48,118 nt of DNA from an uncultured Muribaculaceae bacterium (GCA_910584365.1 CAJUAF010000019.1:1-48118), one strand, 5' to 3'; counted from the stretch's first letter, positions 39,232 to 48,077 are shown. Program-made: numbers and translations. The notes: a model not told the origin generated them from the sequence alone.

Positions 39232-41214
39232 ATGCGATTCACTAAAAACATCATAATTCTGCTTACCGGCGTAATCCTGCTGGCGGCGCTACCGGGTTGC
39301 CGCGGACCGAAACTCGCCACAGCCAATGAGCAGTTTGACCGCGGAGAATACTTCGAGGCCCAGAAGACATACCGCAAAATCTACAATAAGCTCACCAAGC
39401 GGGAGGAACGCCCGCAACGCGGAGTAGTGGCCTACCAGATGGGACTCTGCTACGAAAAACTCGGCATGAGCGCCCGCGCTTCGTCGGCTTTCGCCAACGC
39501 CATACGCTACAATTACCCCGACTCGACAGCCATCCTGAAAATGGCCCGCTCCCTTCAGGAGGAGGGAAAATATCCCCAGGCCATAAAAGCATACGAGGAT
39601 TACCTCGAACTTGATCCCAAATCGGAGGTAGCCATGACCGGACTGTCGGGCTGCCGCTGGGCTGTCAATCAGAAAGGCAATCCCACGCGCTACGTGGTGC
39701 GCCAGGCCAAGCTCTTCAATTCCCGGCGCAGCGATTTCTCGCCGATGTTCATCGACCGGGAAGCGGCCGATGTGATTTACTTCACCACCACCAACGAAAA
39801 AGTGACCGGCGAGAAAAAAAGCGAAATCACCGGCATGAAGAAGGGGGATATCTGGATGTCCCGCAAGAACGAGAAAGGGGAATGGCAGCGTCCGGAACCC
39901 GCCGAAGGGGAACTCAATACGGAGATGGACGAGGGGACCTGCTCTTTCTCGCCCGACGGCTCGACAATGTATATCTCCCGCGCCCGGCGCGAGCCCAACG
40001 CCGCCACGTCGGTTGAAATCTTCACCTCCCAGCGCTCCGACGCCAAATGGAGCGCTCCGGCGAAATTCGAGATTCTCGAGGACACGATTTCAGCGGTAGG
40101 TCATCCGGCGGTGTCGCCTGACGGCAAATGGCTTTATTTCGCCTCCGATATGCCCGGCGGCTCGGGAGGGAAGGATATCTGGCGTATCAATCTGCTTGAC
40201 AAACAGGGATCGCTGGAGAACATGGGAGAATTCATCAACACCCCGGGCGACGAGATGTTCCCTTATGCCCGCACGGACTCCATCCTGTATTTCGCCTCCG
40301 ACGGTCATCCGGGATTCGGCGGCCTGGACCTGTTCAAAGCCACCCTGACCCCCTCGGGAGGATGGAAAGTGGAGAACATGGGACAGCCGGTCAATTCGGC
40401 CGCCGATGATTTCGGCATCACTTTCGGAAAAGGTGAATCTGGATTCTTCAGTTCCAACCGCGGCGACGGCCGAGGCTACGACCACATCTATTCCTTTATC
40501 CTGCCCGACCTGGAAATCTGGATTTCAGGCTGGGTACTGGACCGCGACGAGGAACCGGTGCCGAATGCCGTGATCCGCATCATAGGAAAGGACGGCTCGA
40601 ATCAGAAAGCCGTGGCCCGTCCCGACGGTTCGTTCCGCTTTCCGCTGCAGCGGGGAGTGCAGTACGTGATGCTCGCCGGCGCGAAGGGCTATCTGAACGC
40701 CAAGCAGGAATTCACCTCCGATTCCGCCGAGGAGGACGCCGAATATAACGTAGACTTCATCCTGGCATCCATAAACAAGCCTGTCGTCATCGACAATATT
40801 TTCTATGACTTCGACAAGGCGTCGCTCCGACCGGAATCGAAAGAGGCGCTCGACGAGATGGCCCAGGTAATGCGCGACAATCCCAACATCACCATCGAAA
40901 TGGCTTCCCACACCGACCGCATGGGTTCAGAGGAGTACAACATCAACCTGTCGGGGCGTCGCGCCAAATCGGTAATCGACTACCTGATTTCCGTCGGCAT
41001 AAAGGCTGACCGCCTCCAGTGGCAGGGCTACGGCAAAAGCCGCCCCAAGACAATAACCAAAAAGCTGGCCCGTCTTTACCCGCAGTTCAAGGAGGGGGAC
41101 GTGCTGACTCCCGAATTTATCGAAGCTCTTTCGGAGGAGGACGCCGCCGTGGCCGACCAGATAAACCGCCGAACGGAGTTCCAGGTGCTTTCAATCGACT
41201 ATGACTTGTATTGA
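39232..41214 (+). CDS. PorE-like OmpA-family lipoprotein (TPR, propeller, CRD, OmpA)
   Basis: The 660-residue lipoprotein (LPGC, Cys23) has four parts in order: TPR-like repeats (about 30-135: AQKTYRKIYNKL and AIKAYEDYLELDPKSEVA), a WD40/PD40 beta-propeller (about 160-425, with SPDGSTMYISRARR, SPDGKWLYFASDMPGG and DSILYFASDGHPGFGGLDLF), a carboxypeptidase-regulatory-like domain (about 435-515, NAVIRIIGKDGSNQK) and an OmpA peptidoglycan-binding domain (about 525-640, NIFYDFDKASLRPES and MASHTDRMGSEEYNINLSGRRA). This order matches PorE of the P. gingivalis type IX secretion system, an outer-membrane lipoprotein that binds peptidoglycan, though similar proteins exist without that system. A GSCFA gene follows after 6 nt. 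Confidence 0.85.
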   Translation: MRFTKNIIILLTGVILLAALPGCRGPKLATANEQFDRGEYFEAQKTYRKIYNKLTKREERPQRGVVAYQMGLCYEKLGMSARASSAFANAIRYNYPDSTAILKMARSLQEEGKYPQAIKAYEDYLELDPKSEVAMTGLSGCRWAVNQKGNPTRYVVRQAKLFNSRRSDFSPMFIDREAADVIYFTTTNEKVTGEKKSEITGMKKGDIWMSRKNEKGEWQRPEPAEGELNTEMDEGTCSFSPDGSTMYISRARREPNAATSVEIFTSQRSDAKWSAPAKFEILEDTISAVGHPAVSPDGKWLYFASDMPGGSGGKDIWRINLLDKQGSLENMGEFINTPGDEMFPYARTDSILYFASDGHPGFGGLDLFKATLTPSGGWKVENMGQPVNSAADDFGITFGKGESGFFSSNRGDGRGYDHIYSFILPDLEIWISGWVLDRDEEPVPNAVIRIIGKDGSNQKAVARPDGSFRFPLQRGVQYVMLAGAKGYLNAKQEFTSDSAEEDAEYNVDFILASINKPVVIDNIFYDFDKASLRPESKEALDEMAQVMRDNPNITIEMASHTDRMGSEEYNINLSGRRAKSVIDYLISVGIKADRLQWQGYGKSRPKTITKKLARLYPQFKEGDVLTPEFIEALSEEDAAVADQINRRTEFQVLSIDYDLY

Positions 41215-41220
41215 ACGGCA

Positions 41221-42111
41221 ATGAATTTCCGTACAGAAATAGATCTTCCGAAAAAGGACGCCGATATTATCCGCCATGAATCCCTGATCTGGACGATAGG
41301 ATCCTGCTTCGCCGACAATGTGGGGGACCGGATGCTGGCTGACGGTTTCGAGACGGAGGTCAATCCCCTGGGGACGCTGTATAATCCCCTGAGTATCCTC
41401 AACTCGGTCAGCAGCCTGGTGCGGGGAAAAGTCTACACTCCCGCCGACCTGCTACTCCACGAAGGAAAATACCGCAGCTATGACTTTCATTCCCTTTTCT
41501 CGCGCAGCTCGGCTCAGGATACCGCCGACTTCATCAACGGCACTCTGGAACGTCTGCGCTCGCAGTTCGAGCGCCTTGCAACCCTTATTCTTACTTTCGG
41601 CTCGGCGCGGTGCTTCCGTCTGAAAGAGACCGGACAACCCGTGGCAAACTGCCACAAACAGCATCCGGGACTGTTCGCGCTCGACGACCTGACGGTGGAG
41701 GTTTGTGCGGAAGCAATTTCGGAGACGATAAGCCTGCTGCGGCGGGTGTGTCCCCGTCTGACATCAATAATCCTTACGGTCAGCCCCATTCGCCACAAAG
41801 CCTACGGTCTCCATGCCGACAAACTTTCAAAGGCCACTCTGCTGCTTGCCTGCGAGAAGGTTATCAGTGCGCAGGGGTCCGCCGCATCCCCCGGAACCAT
41901 CCCGCCCCTATCCTACTTCCCGTCATACGAAATCATGATGGATGACCTACGCGACTATCGCTTCTACGCAGCCGACATGGTACATCCTTCGGAGGTGGCC
42001 GTCGACTATATCTATAACCGCTTCAAGGAGGTCTACTGCACGGATGTTACCCGCGCAGAAGCGGCATCGCGTCTGCGCGCTTTCCGCCGTTCACTCCATC
42101 GTCCCCGCTGA
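41221..42111 (+). CDS. GSCFA-domain protein
   Basis: The 296-residue protein opens with FRTEIDLPKKDADIIRHESLIWTIGSCFADNVGDRM, containing the GSCFA motif that names the family. The motif resembles block I of SGNH hydrolases, and HPSEVAVDYIYNRF near the C-terminus could provide the catalytic histidine; hydrolase activity is inference. No signal peptide is seen. It follows the PorE-like gene by 6 nt and converges on cdaA. Confidence 0.88.
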   Translation: MNFRTEIDLPKKDADIIRHESLIWTIGSCFADNVGDRMLADGFETEVNPLGTLYNPLSILNSVSSLVRGKVYTPADLLLHEGKYRSYDFHSLFSRSSAQDTADFINGTLERLRSQFERLATLILTFGSARCFRLKETGQPVANCHKQHPGLFALDDLTVEVCAEAISETISLLRRVCPRLTSIILTVSPIRHKAYGLHADKLSKATLLLACEKVISAQGSAASPGTIPPLSYFPSYEIMMDDLRDYRFYAADMVHPSEVAVDYIYNRFKEVYCTDVTRAEAASRLRAFRRSLHRPR

Positions 42112-42138
42112 TACACACGGGGTATGCCTGCAAACAAT

Positions 42139-42924
42139 TCAGACCGGAACGGGAAGAGCCGAGAGACGCTTTTCGAGTTCGGTCGAGGAGAGGCGTACCG
42201 ACAGACGTCCCCGGTAGGCAACCGAGAGGTTGCCGGTTTCCTCGGAAACCACTATGGCAAAAGCGTCTGTGGCCTGGGAGATGCCCAGGGCGGAACGGTG
42301 GCGCAGCCCCAGCGAGCGGGGCACGTTCGTGTCATGGCTGACGGGGAGAATACATCCGGCGGCCTTTAGACGTCCGCCGGCAATGATCAGGGCGCCGTCG
42401 TGGAGAGGAGAGTTCTTGAAGAAGATGTTTTCGATCAGGCGCGTGTTGATTTCGGCGTCGATGCTGTCGCCGGTGTTCTCATAGTTTTCCAGGGGAACAT
42501 CCTGCTCGATGACAATCAGGGCTCCGGTCTTGCTTTTGGCCATTGACATACAGGCATACACGATTGGCATCACCCGGGTATGGAGGTCGGCGCTGTTTTC
42601 TTCCCCTCCCTTGCGGTGATGGAATATCGAGGTGAGGAATTTCCATCGTTTTTTTGACCCTAACTCCACAAGGAAGCGTTTTATCTGCTCCTGGAAGATA
42701 ATAACCAGAATCAGCAGACCGATGCTCATGAATTTGTCCAGGATGGAGCCGATGAGCTTCATCTCCAGGATTTCGGAGGCCACGACCCAGACGGCGATGA
42801 ACGCCAGCACGCCATAGAAAATATTGATTGTACCCGACTCCCTCATTATCTTGTAGAGATAATAGAGCATCAGGGCGACTATCGTTATATCAAGCAGGTC
42901 TTTTATGCCGAAAGATTCAATCAT
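42139..42924 (-). CDS. cdaA: Diadenylate cyclase CdaA
   Basis: The enzyme makes the second messenger c-di-AMP from two ATP. Three N-terminal transmembrane helices (LLDITIVALMLYYLY, INIFYGVLAFIAVWVV, FMSIGLLILVIIFQ) precede the DAC domain with the signature PLHDGALIIAGG and the LRHRSALGISQ motif. The start at 42924 (261 residues, MIESFGIKDLLD) is chosen: a longer frame to 43020 would overlap folP and adds residues without family character. It sits 13 nt behind folP, a pairing conserved in Bacteroidetes. c-di-AMP usually governs potassium and cell-wall homeostasis. Confidence 0.94.
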   Translation of the reverse strand: MIESFGIKDLLDITIVALMLYYLYKIMRESGTINIFYGVLAFIAVWVVASEILEMKLIGSILDKFMSIGLLILVIIFQEQIKRFLVELGSKKRWKFLTSIFHHRKGGEENSADLHTRVMPIVYACMSMAKSKTGALIVIEQDVPLENYENTGDSIDAEINTRLIENIFFKNSPLHDGALIIAGGRLKAAGCILPVSHDTNVPRSLGLRHRSALGISQATDAFAIVVSEETGNLSVAYRGRLSVRLSSTELEKRLSALPVPV

Positions 42925-42937
42925 CGGTGAAAGGGAA

Positions 42938-43810
42938 TTAACTGATTGGTGTTTTTTCCGCCGCGCGGAACATGGAGACAACATCGAGGACCTGGCGGGC
43001 CGCCGCGACGTCATGGACACGCAGGATTGCGGCCCCCTGGATGAGCGCCAGCGTATTGAGCGCGTCGGTGCCGGGGAGGGAGTCGGCGGGAGTGATTCCC
43101 AGGGGCTTGTATATCATCGACTTGCGGGAAACACCGACAAGCATCGGCAGATCGTCGAGCATAAGGGAGAGGTCACGCAGGGAGGCCATCAGCCGGTAAT
43201 TCTGCTCCGCTGTCTTGGCGAATCCGAAGCCGGGGTCCACAATCAGGTCGGCGATTCCGGCGCGGTGACATTCAAGGATCCGTTCATGAAGTTCAGAAGC
43301 GACTCCCGCAACCACACCGTAGGGATAATCGGTCAGGGACGACATCGTAGAGGGTGTGCCACGCGTGTGCATTATTATATACGGTACGCCGAGACGCGCC
43401 ACGACGGGTATCATTTCCCGGTCGAGCATACCGGCGCTGATGTCATTTATGATGTCCGCACCCCAGTCCTCAATGGCCGACCGGGCCACGTCGGCCCGGA
43501 AAGTATCGATGGAAATCAGTATGTCAGGGTCCAGGCTTCTGACAGCCTCGATGCCGGCGCGCACGCGGCGCCCTTCTTCCTCCGGGGAGACTTCAGCGGC
43601 ACCGGGACGCGACGAGTAGCCGCCGATATCGACAATATCGGCCCCTTCGGCAATCAGCCGGGAAGCGCGGTCAAGAATCGCGGCGCGGTCGTCGGCAGGT
43701 GTGCGCGAGCCGCTGTAAAACGAGTCGGGGGTTACATTCAGTATCCCCATTATCAATGGCTTATCCACCTGGCGCAGATGCCCCCGGATATTAAGGCTGA
43801 AACTTTTCAT
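42938..43810 (-). CDS. folP: Dihydropteroate synthase
   Basis: FolP joins p-aminobenzoate to the pterin precursor in folate synthesis and is the sulfonamide target. The 290-residue sequence carries ILNVTPDSFYSGSR at about 22, ADIVDIGGYSSRPGA at about 56, NDISAGMLD, YIIMHTRGTPSTM, LIVDPGFGFAKT and LVGVSRKSMIYKPLG, all standard motifs. It is the first gene of the folP-cdaA operon. A degenerate -7 element (TAACTTCG) lies just 11 nt before the ATG, so the promoter is uncertain. Confidence 0.96.
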   Translation of the reverse strand: MKSFSLNIRGHLRQVDKPLIMGILNVTPDSFYSGSRTPADDRAAILDRASRLIAEGADIVDIGGYSSRPGAAEVSPEEEGRRVRAGIEAVRSLDPDILISIDTFRADVARSAIEDWGADIINDISAGMLDREMIPVVARLGVPYIIMHTRGTPSTMSSLTDYPYGVVAGVASELHERILECHRAGIADLIVDPGFGFAKTAEQNYRLMASLRDLSLMLDDLPMLVGVSRKSMIYKPLGITPADSLPGTDALNTLALIQGAAILRVHDVAAARQVLDVVSMFRAAEKTPIS

Positions 43811-43858
43811 AATTCATCTACGAAGTTAACAATTATTTCCGAAATCCCCAATCTCTAT

Positions 43859-43889
43859 TTTGCCCTGTTTCATTTTTTTTGTAACTTTG
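43859..43889 (+). promoter_or_regulatory. Bacteroidetes promoter for the LytS/LytTR pair
   Basis: TTTG at 43859-43862, exactly 19 bp, then TAACTTTG at 43882-43889: a perfect consensus promoter. ATG follows at 43930. Confidence 0.8.
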
Positions 43890-43929
43890 AAGTCGCGGAA
43901 TACCGTATCACCGAACTTATCCCACCGGA

Positions 43930-45084
43930 ATGAACGACTACGCCAGACACCTTTCCTTCGAGACCGAGTCCCCGCGCAGGGAGAAAATTGTCAAGTTCCT
44001 GACCCATGTCATCTGCCTGGGGATGCTTTTCGTGCTACCCGAACTGTTGAGTTCTACGGGCAAACCGTTCCGCTCGGTGCCTGAGCTGAAACTCGGAGTC
44101 TACGCCAAGGCCCTCATATTCATCGTGGTCTTCTATATCAATTATTATTTCATAATAGGACGTTCTCTTGCGGGGAAGCGGACTGTATGGACCATGATAG
44201 GATGGAATATCCTTGTAATCGGCGGGGCACTTACATTGCTCTGGATCGTAAGCCGATGGATGCAGCCCTACTGGGACGAGGCGTGGAGAATCAAGCAGGC
44301 CGCAAAGGGGATCACCGCTCCGGTACGTCTCCATCACCACCATACGATGGGGTGGATTGATTTCCTGAAATTTTTCTCGCGGGACTTCGTAATGCTTGTG
44401 CTGACAATAGGTCTCAGCGTGGCGCTGAAACTGAGCGATACCTGGGTACATCTTTCCCGAAGGGCCGAAAGGCTGCAGGCAGCCCGGCGCCAGGAGGAAC
44501 TCCAGAATCTCAAAAGCCAGCTGAACCCGCATTTCCTTTTCAATACCCTTAACTCCATCTATGCCCTGATCGCCGTCTCGCCGCCGAAGGCCCAGGACGC
44601 CGTCCACGAACTGAGCGGGATGCTCAGGTATGTTCTCTATGACGACCGGAAGGAGGTAGAGCTGGAAAAGGATTTTGATTTCGTAAGGAATTATGTCACA
44701 CTGATGAAGCTGCGCCTGCCGACCTCGACGGTCATCGACTGCACGATAGAGGCCGGGGACTACGGAAGGGAACCGATTGCGCCGCTGCTGTTTATACCGC
44801 TGATAGAAAATGTATTCAAACATGGCATAACAGGGGACAAGGGGGCGAGAATCGAGATTTCGCTGCGCGCCGAAAAGGAGCAGGTAATCTGCACTACGGC
44901 CAACCCCGGCGAAACTGAACACAACCGCGGAGCGAAGACGAAAAAATCTGCTGAGGGGGGAATAGGACTGCAGAATCTAAGACGCCGCCTCCAGCTTATC
45001 TACGGACGGGATGCATCGCTTGAGACCTCATGCGGGGATGGCATTTTCCGCACCCGTCTGGTTATCAATCTAAAAAAATCCTGA
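43930..45084 (+). CDS. LytS/YehU-family sensor histidine kinase
   Basis: The 384-residue inner-membrane kinase has about four transmembrane helices in the first 175 residues (for example VICLGMLFVLPELL, ALIFIVVFYINYYFII, ILVIGGALTLLWIV and FVMLVLTIGLSVAL), no obvious periplasmic sensor domain, and the His_kinase domain LKSQLNPHFLFNTLNSIYALI with phosphate-accepting His201. The ATPase end has IPLIENVFKHGI and GGIGLQNLRRRLQLIYG. It would phosphorylate the response regulator encoded 4 nt downstream. The signal is unknown. Confidence 0.93.
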   Translation: MNDYARHLSFETESPRREKIVKFLTHVICLGMLFVLPELLSSTGKPFRSVPELKLGVYAKALIFIVVFYINYYFIIGRSLAGKRTVWTMIGWNILVIGGALTLLWIVSRWMQPYWDEAWRIKQAAKGITAPVRLHHHHTMGWIDFLKFFSRDFVMLVLTIGLSVALKLSDTWVHLSRRAERLQAARRQEELQNLKSQLNPHFLFNTLNSIYALIAVSPPKAQDAVHELSGMLRYVLYDDRKEVELEKDFDFVRNYVTLMKLRLPTSTVIDCTIEAGDYGREPIAPLLFIPLIENVFKHGITGDKGARIEISLRAEKEQVICTTANPGETEHNRGAKTKKSAEGGIGLQNLRRRLQLIYGRDASLETSCGDGIFRTRLVINLKKS

Positions 45085-45088
45085 CCTG

Positions 45089-45910
45089 ATGATGACTACA
45101 CTTCGTTGCTGCGTCATTGATGACGAACCTCTGGCCGCCGGACTGATAGGTGCGTATGTGGAGCGCACGCCGTCGCTGGAACTCGCCGGCGTTTTCAATT
45201 CCGCCCAGGAAGCGTTTCCGGCGATTTCGGCGGGAGATATAGACCTTCTTTTCCTGGACATACAGATGCCTCAGCTGTCGGGCATAGAATTTGTAAATCT
45301 GCTGCCTTCCTCCACGATGGTTGTCTTCGTCTCGGCGTTCGAGAATTACGCGATCCAGGGGATCAAAGCCAATGCAGTCGATTATCTGCTGAAACCGGTC
45401 AGCTATGACGATTTCCTGGGGGCGGTCAACCGTGCCTCGCAGCGCCGCGAGTCGTTGTTGCTGGCGGCAAGTTACGGCCTCCCTTCCCCGGAGGGAACGG
45501 CCCGGGAGAGAACCGCCGCCGAGGCCACAGGCGCAGAGCTGAACCCCGGAGCGGAATATATCATCGTCAAATCGGAATACCGCTACCGACAGATTGCCAA
45601 ATCGGATATTCTTTACATCGAGGGGCTGAAAGATTATGTGCGTATTTTTATCGAAGGGGAAAACCGTTCGATAATGACACTGCTGAGTCTGAAAGCGCTG
45701 GAACATTGCCTGCCGGAGGGACGGTTCATGCGCGTCCACCGCAGTTTCATTGTAAATCTGTCTAAGATAAAGACCATCGAACGGAATAAAATCCTGATAG
45801 CCGACCGGGTGCTTACGCCGGGCACCCTTTATGAGATTCCGGTCGGAGATTCTTACCGGCCCGCTATTGCGTCTTACATCTCGTCCCTCTCCCTCAATCC
45901 GGAATCATAG
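45089..45910 (+). CDS. LytTR-family response regulator
   Basis: The 273-residue regulator has a receiver domain (residues 1-125; DLLFLDIQMPQLSG with phospho-acceptor Asp57, KPVSYDDFLGAV with the conserved lysine), a linker of about 40 residues rich in Ala and Glu, and a C-terminal LytTR DNA-binding domain (YIEGLKDYVRIFIEGE and FMRVHRSFIVNLSKI). It works with the kinase just upstream. It ends with TAG, showing that TAG serves as a stop codon in this genome, relevant to the interrupted susC. Confidence 0.95.
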   Translation: MMTTLRCCVIDDEPLAAGLIGAYVERTPSLELAGVFNSAQEAFPAISAGDIDLLFLDIQMPQLSGIEFVNLLPSSTMVVFVSAFENYAIQGIKANAVDYLLKPVSYDDFLGAVNRASQRRESLLLAASYGLPSPEGTARERTAAEATGAELNPGAEYIIVKSEYRYRQIAKSDILYIEGLKDYVRIFIEGENRSIMTLLSLKALEHCLPEGRFMRVHRSFIVNLSKIKTIERNKILIADRVLTPGTLYEIPVGDSYRPAIASYISSLSLNPES

Positions 45911-45930
45911 ATTCGCAGGCGAATTACAGG

Positions 45931-45976
45931 CAGACGCTCGCGCCGACCCGTTTCCTGGGTTCGGCGCGAGCGTCTG
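45931..45976. terminator. Strong bidirectional hairpin between convergent genes
   Basis: CAGACGCTCGCGCCGACCC (45931-45949) pairs with 45957-45976 in a 19-bp stem with a single bulged A and a 7-nt loop. It lies 20 nt after the LytTR stop and 26 nt from the end of the convergent SIMPL gene, so it can insulate both. No T-run flanks it, so action may not be by the classic intrinsic mechanism. Confidence 0.65.
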
Positions 45977-46002
45977 GGATGGGAGTTGGTGTTAATCAGG
46001 AA

Positions 46003-46710
46003 TCAGTCTTCGAGGTAGAAGACGATGGTGGAGACTACTCTTACGTTTTTGGTAAAGGGAGTGGAAGCGCTGGTATCTTCGATGGAGAATTGTCCCTGGC
46101 TTGCAGTCTTCATTTTTCCTACTTTCGAATCGCTGTCTTCGGCAAACTGCTGGGCGGCCACACGGGCGTTTTTGGTGGCGTCGGCAATCATCGCGGGCTT
46201 GATGGAGTTGAGAGCCCGGAACTCATAGTTGATGTAGGAGTTGGAATAGGGAACGCCCTCCTTGAGGAGTTCCGTCTGGCGGTCAAGGAGTTCGCGCACT
46301 TTATCGACCTTGTCGGTGGCCACTGTGATATTGCAGCTCAGGGAATATTTGTATTTGAAGGTGCTTGAGCCGTACTGGTTGGCCGTGGCGTTATACGTAT
46401 CGGGGGGATTCACAGAGATGTCTTTCTTCTCGATACCGTTGGAAGTCAGGAAGTTGATTATAATATTATTATAGTTGGTGATCTGATCGTAGAGAGCCAG
46501 CAGGTTATCGCCGGCGACGTTGTAGGTGATAGGCCACGTCACGAAATCAGCCTGAACCTGACGCTCGGCCAGGCCCCGGACGGTAACCGTGCGGTCACGG
46601 TATGCGATGTTGTCGATGCCGGCCTTTACGAAAAGCCCCAGGAAGAAGATGCCGAGCCCCACAATGGCCAGACCGGCAAATTTCAGCCATCCGTTATTAA
46701 TCTTTTCCAT
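46003..46710 (-). CDS. SIMPL-domain (DUF541) protein
   Basis: The 235-residue protein has one N-terminal transmembrane or signal helix (FAGLAIVGLGIFFLGLFV) followed by a SIMPL domain: DRTVTVRGLAERQVQADFVTWPI, then NGIEKKDISVNPPDTYN and the C-terminal KNARVAAQQFAEDSDSKVGKMKTASQG. Bacterial members such as BP26 and YggE form periplasmic rings; the function is unclear, with links to oxidative stress in some species. The gene stands alone on the minus strand. Confidence 0.9.
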   Translation of the reverse strand: MEKINNGWLKFAGLAIVGLGIFFLGLFVKAGIDNIAYRDRTVTVRGLAERQVQADFVTWPITYNVAGDNLLALYDQITNYNNIIINFLTSNGIEKKDISVNPPDTYNATANQYGSSTFKYKYSLSCNITVATDKVDKVRELLDRQTELLKEGVPYSNSYINYEFRALNSIKPAMIADATKNARVAAQQFAEDSDSKVGKMKTASQGQFSIEDTSASTPFTKNVRVVSTIVFYLED

Positions 46711-46810
46711 ACAATAAAGAATTTAACATTTTGTATATCTACATAGACAAAATCCTTCCGCAAAAGTTTAGCAGTAGCAAATAAAATTTCCACAACTCAA
46801 AAAAAATTAT

Positions 46811-46818
46811 TAACTTTG
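46811..46818 (+). promoter_or_regulatory. -7 promoter element for tRNA-Arg
   Basis: TAACTTTG, an exact match, 14 nt before the mature tRNA start at 46832. Confidence 0.6.
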
Positions 46819-46831
46819 CGGCTGAAAGGTC

Positions 46832-46905
46832 GGTTTGGTAGCTCAGCTGGATAGAGCAACTGCCTTCTAAGCAGTCGGCCGGGGGTTCGAATCCCCCCCA
46901 AATCA
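46832..46905 (+). tRNA. tRNA-Arg, anticodon TCT
   Basis: The 74-nt sequence folds as a full cloverleaf. Acceptor GGTTTGG pairs with CCAAATC (one G-U), the anticodon stem ACTGC/GCAGT closes the loop CTTCTAA with TCT at 46866-46868, and the T arm is GGGGG-TTCGAAT-CCCCC. Discriminator base is A at 46905. CCA is not encoded. It decodes AGA and AGG. Confidence 0.96.
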
Positions 46906-46909
46906 CTAA

Positions 46910-46951
46910 GGAGGAGAGTGTACCGGAGTCCGGGTCACTCTCCTCCGTTTT
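46910..46951 (+). terminator. Intrinsic terminator after tRNA-Arg
   Basis: GGAGGAGAGTG (46910-46920) and CACTCTCCTCC (46936-46946) form a perfect 11-bp stem with an inner CCGG/CCGG pairing, followed by GTTTT. It begins 4 nt after the tRNA and ends 27 nt before the queC ATG, so it separates the two, or attenuates readthrough into queC. Confidence 0.75.
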
Positions 46952-46977
46952 ACGTCACTAACTGCGGAAAGTATCTT

Positions 46978-47670
46978 ATGGAAAAGGACTGTTTGATCGT
47001 ATTATCGGGAGGGATGGACTCCGTGTCAATGCTTTATGAATTCAAAGACCGAATCGCCCTGGCTGTTTCGTTTGACTACGGGAGCAACCACAATGCGCGC
47101 GAAATCGCCTGTGCGGCGGAAAACTGCCGCCGCCTCGGCATCGACCATCTTGTAATACCTCTGGATTTCATGGGCCGGTATTTCAAATCATCGCTGCTTG
47201 AAGGTGCCGACGCAATCCCGGAAGGACATTATCAGGACAGCAATATGAAATCCACGGTAGTTCCCTTCCGCAACGGCATAATGCTTGCCGTTGCCTGCGG
47301 TCTTGCCGAAAGCCGCGGCCTGAAACAACTGATGCTTGCCAACCACAGCGGCGACCATGCCATCTACCCCGACTGTCGTCCGGGCTTCATCGACGCCATG
47401 TCCCAGGCCACCAGACAAGGGACCTACGACGGTATCACCATCCTGGCACCCTATACCAATCTCACTAAATCCCAGATTGCCCTCCGGGGAGCTGCCGCCG
47501 GCGCCGACTTCACCCTCACCTACTCCTGCTACAAAGGCACCCCCCGCCATTGCGGACGCTGTGCCACCTGCGTCGAACGTCAGGAAGCCTTCCGCCTGGC
47601 CAACCTCCCCGATCCCACCCTCTACGACGCCCCCTCCCCTGATGCCTCTGGCATAATTGCCCTCCCCTAA
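46978..47670 (+). CDS. queC: 7-cyano-7-deazaguanine synthase
   Basis: QueC makes preQ0 from 7-carboxy-7-deazaguanine, ammonia and ATP, on the way to queuosine in tRNA. The 230-residue protein has the PP-loop LIVLSGGMDSVSMLYEF at the N-terminus, NMKSTVVPFRNGIMLAVACGLAE in the middle, and four zinc-binding cysteines in TYSCYKGTPRHCGRCATCVERQEAF. The ATG at 46978 is chosen; a GTG at 46918 would place the start inside the terminator hairpin. No queuosine riboswitch was recognised ahead of it and no own promoter was found. Confidence 0.95.
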   Translation: MEKDCLIVLSGGMDSVSMLYEFKDRIALAVSFDYGSNHNAREIACAAENCRRLGIDHLVIPLDFMGRYFKSSLLEGADAIPEGHYQDSNMKSTVVPFRNGIMLAVACGLAESRGLKQLMLANHSGDHAIYPDCRPGFIDAMSQATRQGTYDGITILAPYTNLTKSQIALRGAAAGADFTLTYSCYKGTPRHCGRCATCVERQEAFRLANLPDPTLYDAPSPDASGIIALP

Positions 47671-48004
47671 TGTTTCATCCTTGCATCCTTGTTCCCCTCC
47701 CCCATTCCCTTTTCTTTTCTTCCGTTTAAAAGCCCTATATTTTCCCCAAACTAACCTCAATCCATCCATAATCAGACCTGAAACCATCCGTAAGCAACCC
47801 ATAAATCATCGGTCAAATCCACTCATCCTCTGGAAAAAACCTGGGACCTCTGAGAAAATGTGACTTTGTATGAAAAAAACTTTTTGAAAAAACTCATGAA
47901 AAAGTTTTGTCAATTCAAAAAAAAGCCCTACCTTTGCATCGCTTTTGAGGGGAACTCCCTTTAGGATGCCAAAACCATCTTACCTCCCTCACCAAGCCTA
48001 AGGA
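47671..48004. other. Spacer between queC and tRNA-Lys
   Basis: No gene is visible. The stretch is pyrimidine-rich at first and A/T-rich later. It contains a perfect 10-bp inverted repeat, AAAACTTTTT (47876-47885) and AAAAAGTTTT (47899-47908), and the tRNA-Lys promoter, whose -33 element overlaps the right arm. Confidence 0.5.
47906..47936 (+). promoter_or_regulatory. Bacteroidetes promoter for tRNA-Lys
   Basis: TTTG at 47906-47909, exactly 19 bp, then TACCTTTG at 47929-47936: perfect consensus. The mature tRNA starts 69 nt downstream, leaving a long 5' leader to be trimmed. Confidence 0.8.
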
Positions 48005-48077
48005 GATTCGCTAGCTCAGCTGGTAGAGCACAACACTTTTAATGTTGGGGTCCTGGGTTCGAGCCCCAGGCGGATCA
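48005..48077 (+). tRNA. tRNA-Lys, anticodon TTT
   Basis: The 73-nt cloverleaf has acceptor GATTCGC pairing with GCGGATC (one G-U), anticodon stem CAACA/TGTTG around the loop CTTTTAA (anticodon TTT), and T arm CTGGG-TTCGAGC-CCCAG. Discriminator is A at 48077; CCA is not encoded. It decodes AAA and AAG. The remaining 41 nt of the window hold no further recognisable feature. Confidence 0.95.

Noticed and set aside
42925..43020. Upstream extension of CdaA by 32 residues
   Set aside because: The extension overlaps folP and has basic, non-conserved sequence; the ATG at 42924 starts right at the family N-terminus.
46918..46977. GTG start for QueC
   Set aside because: It lies inside the terminator hairpin of tRNA-Arg; the ATG at 46978 matches the family N-terminus.
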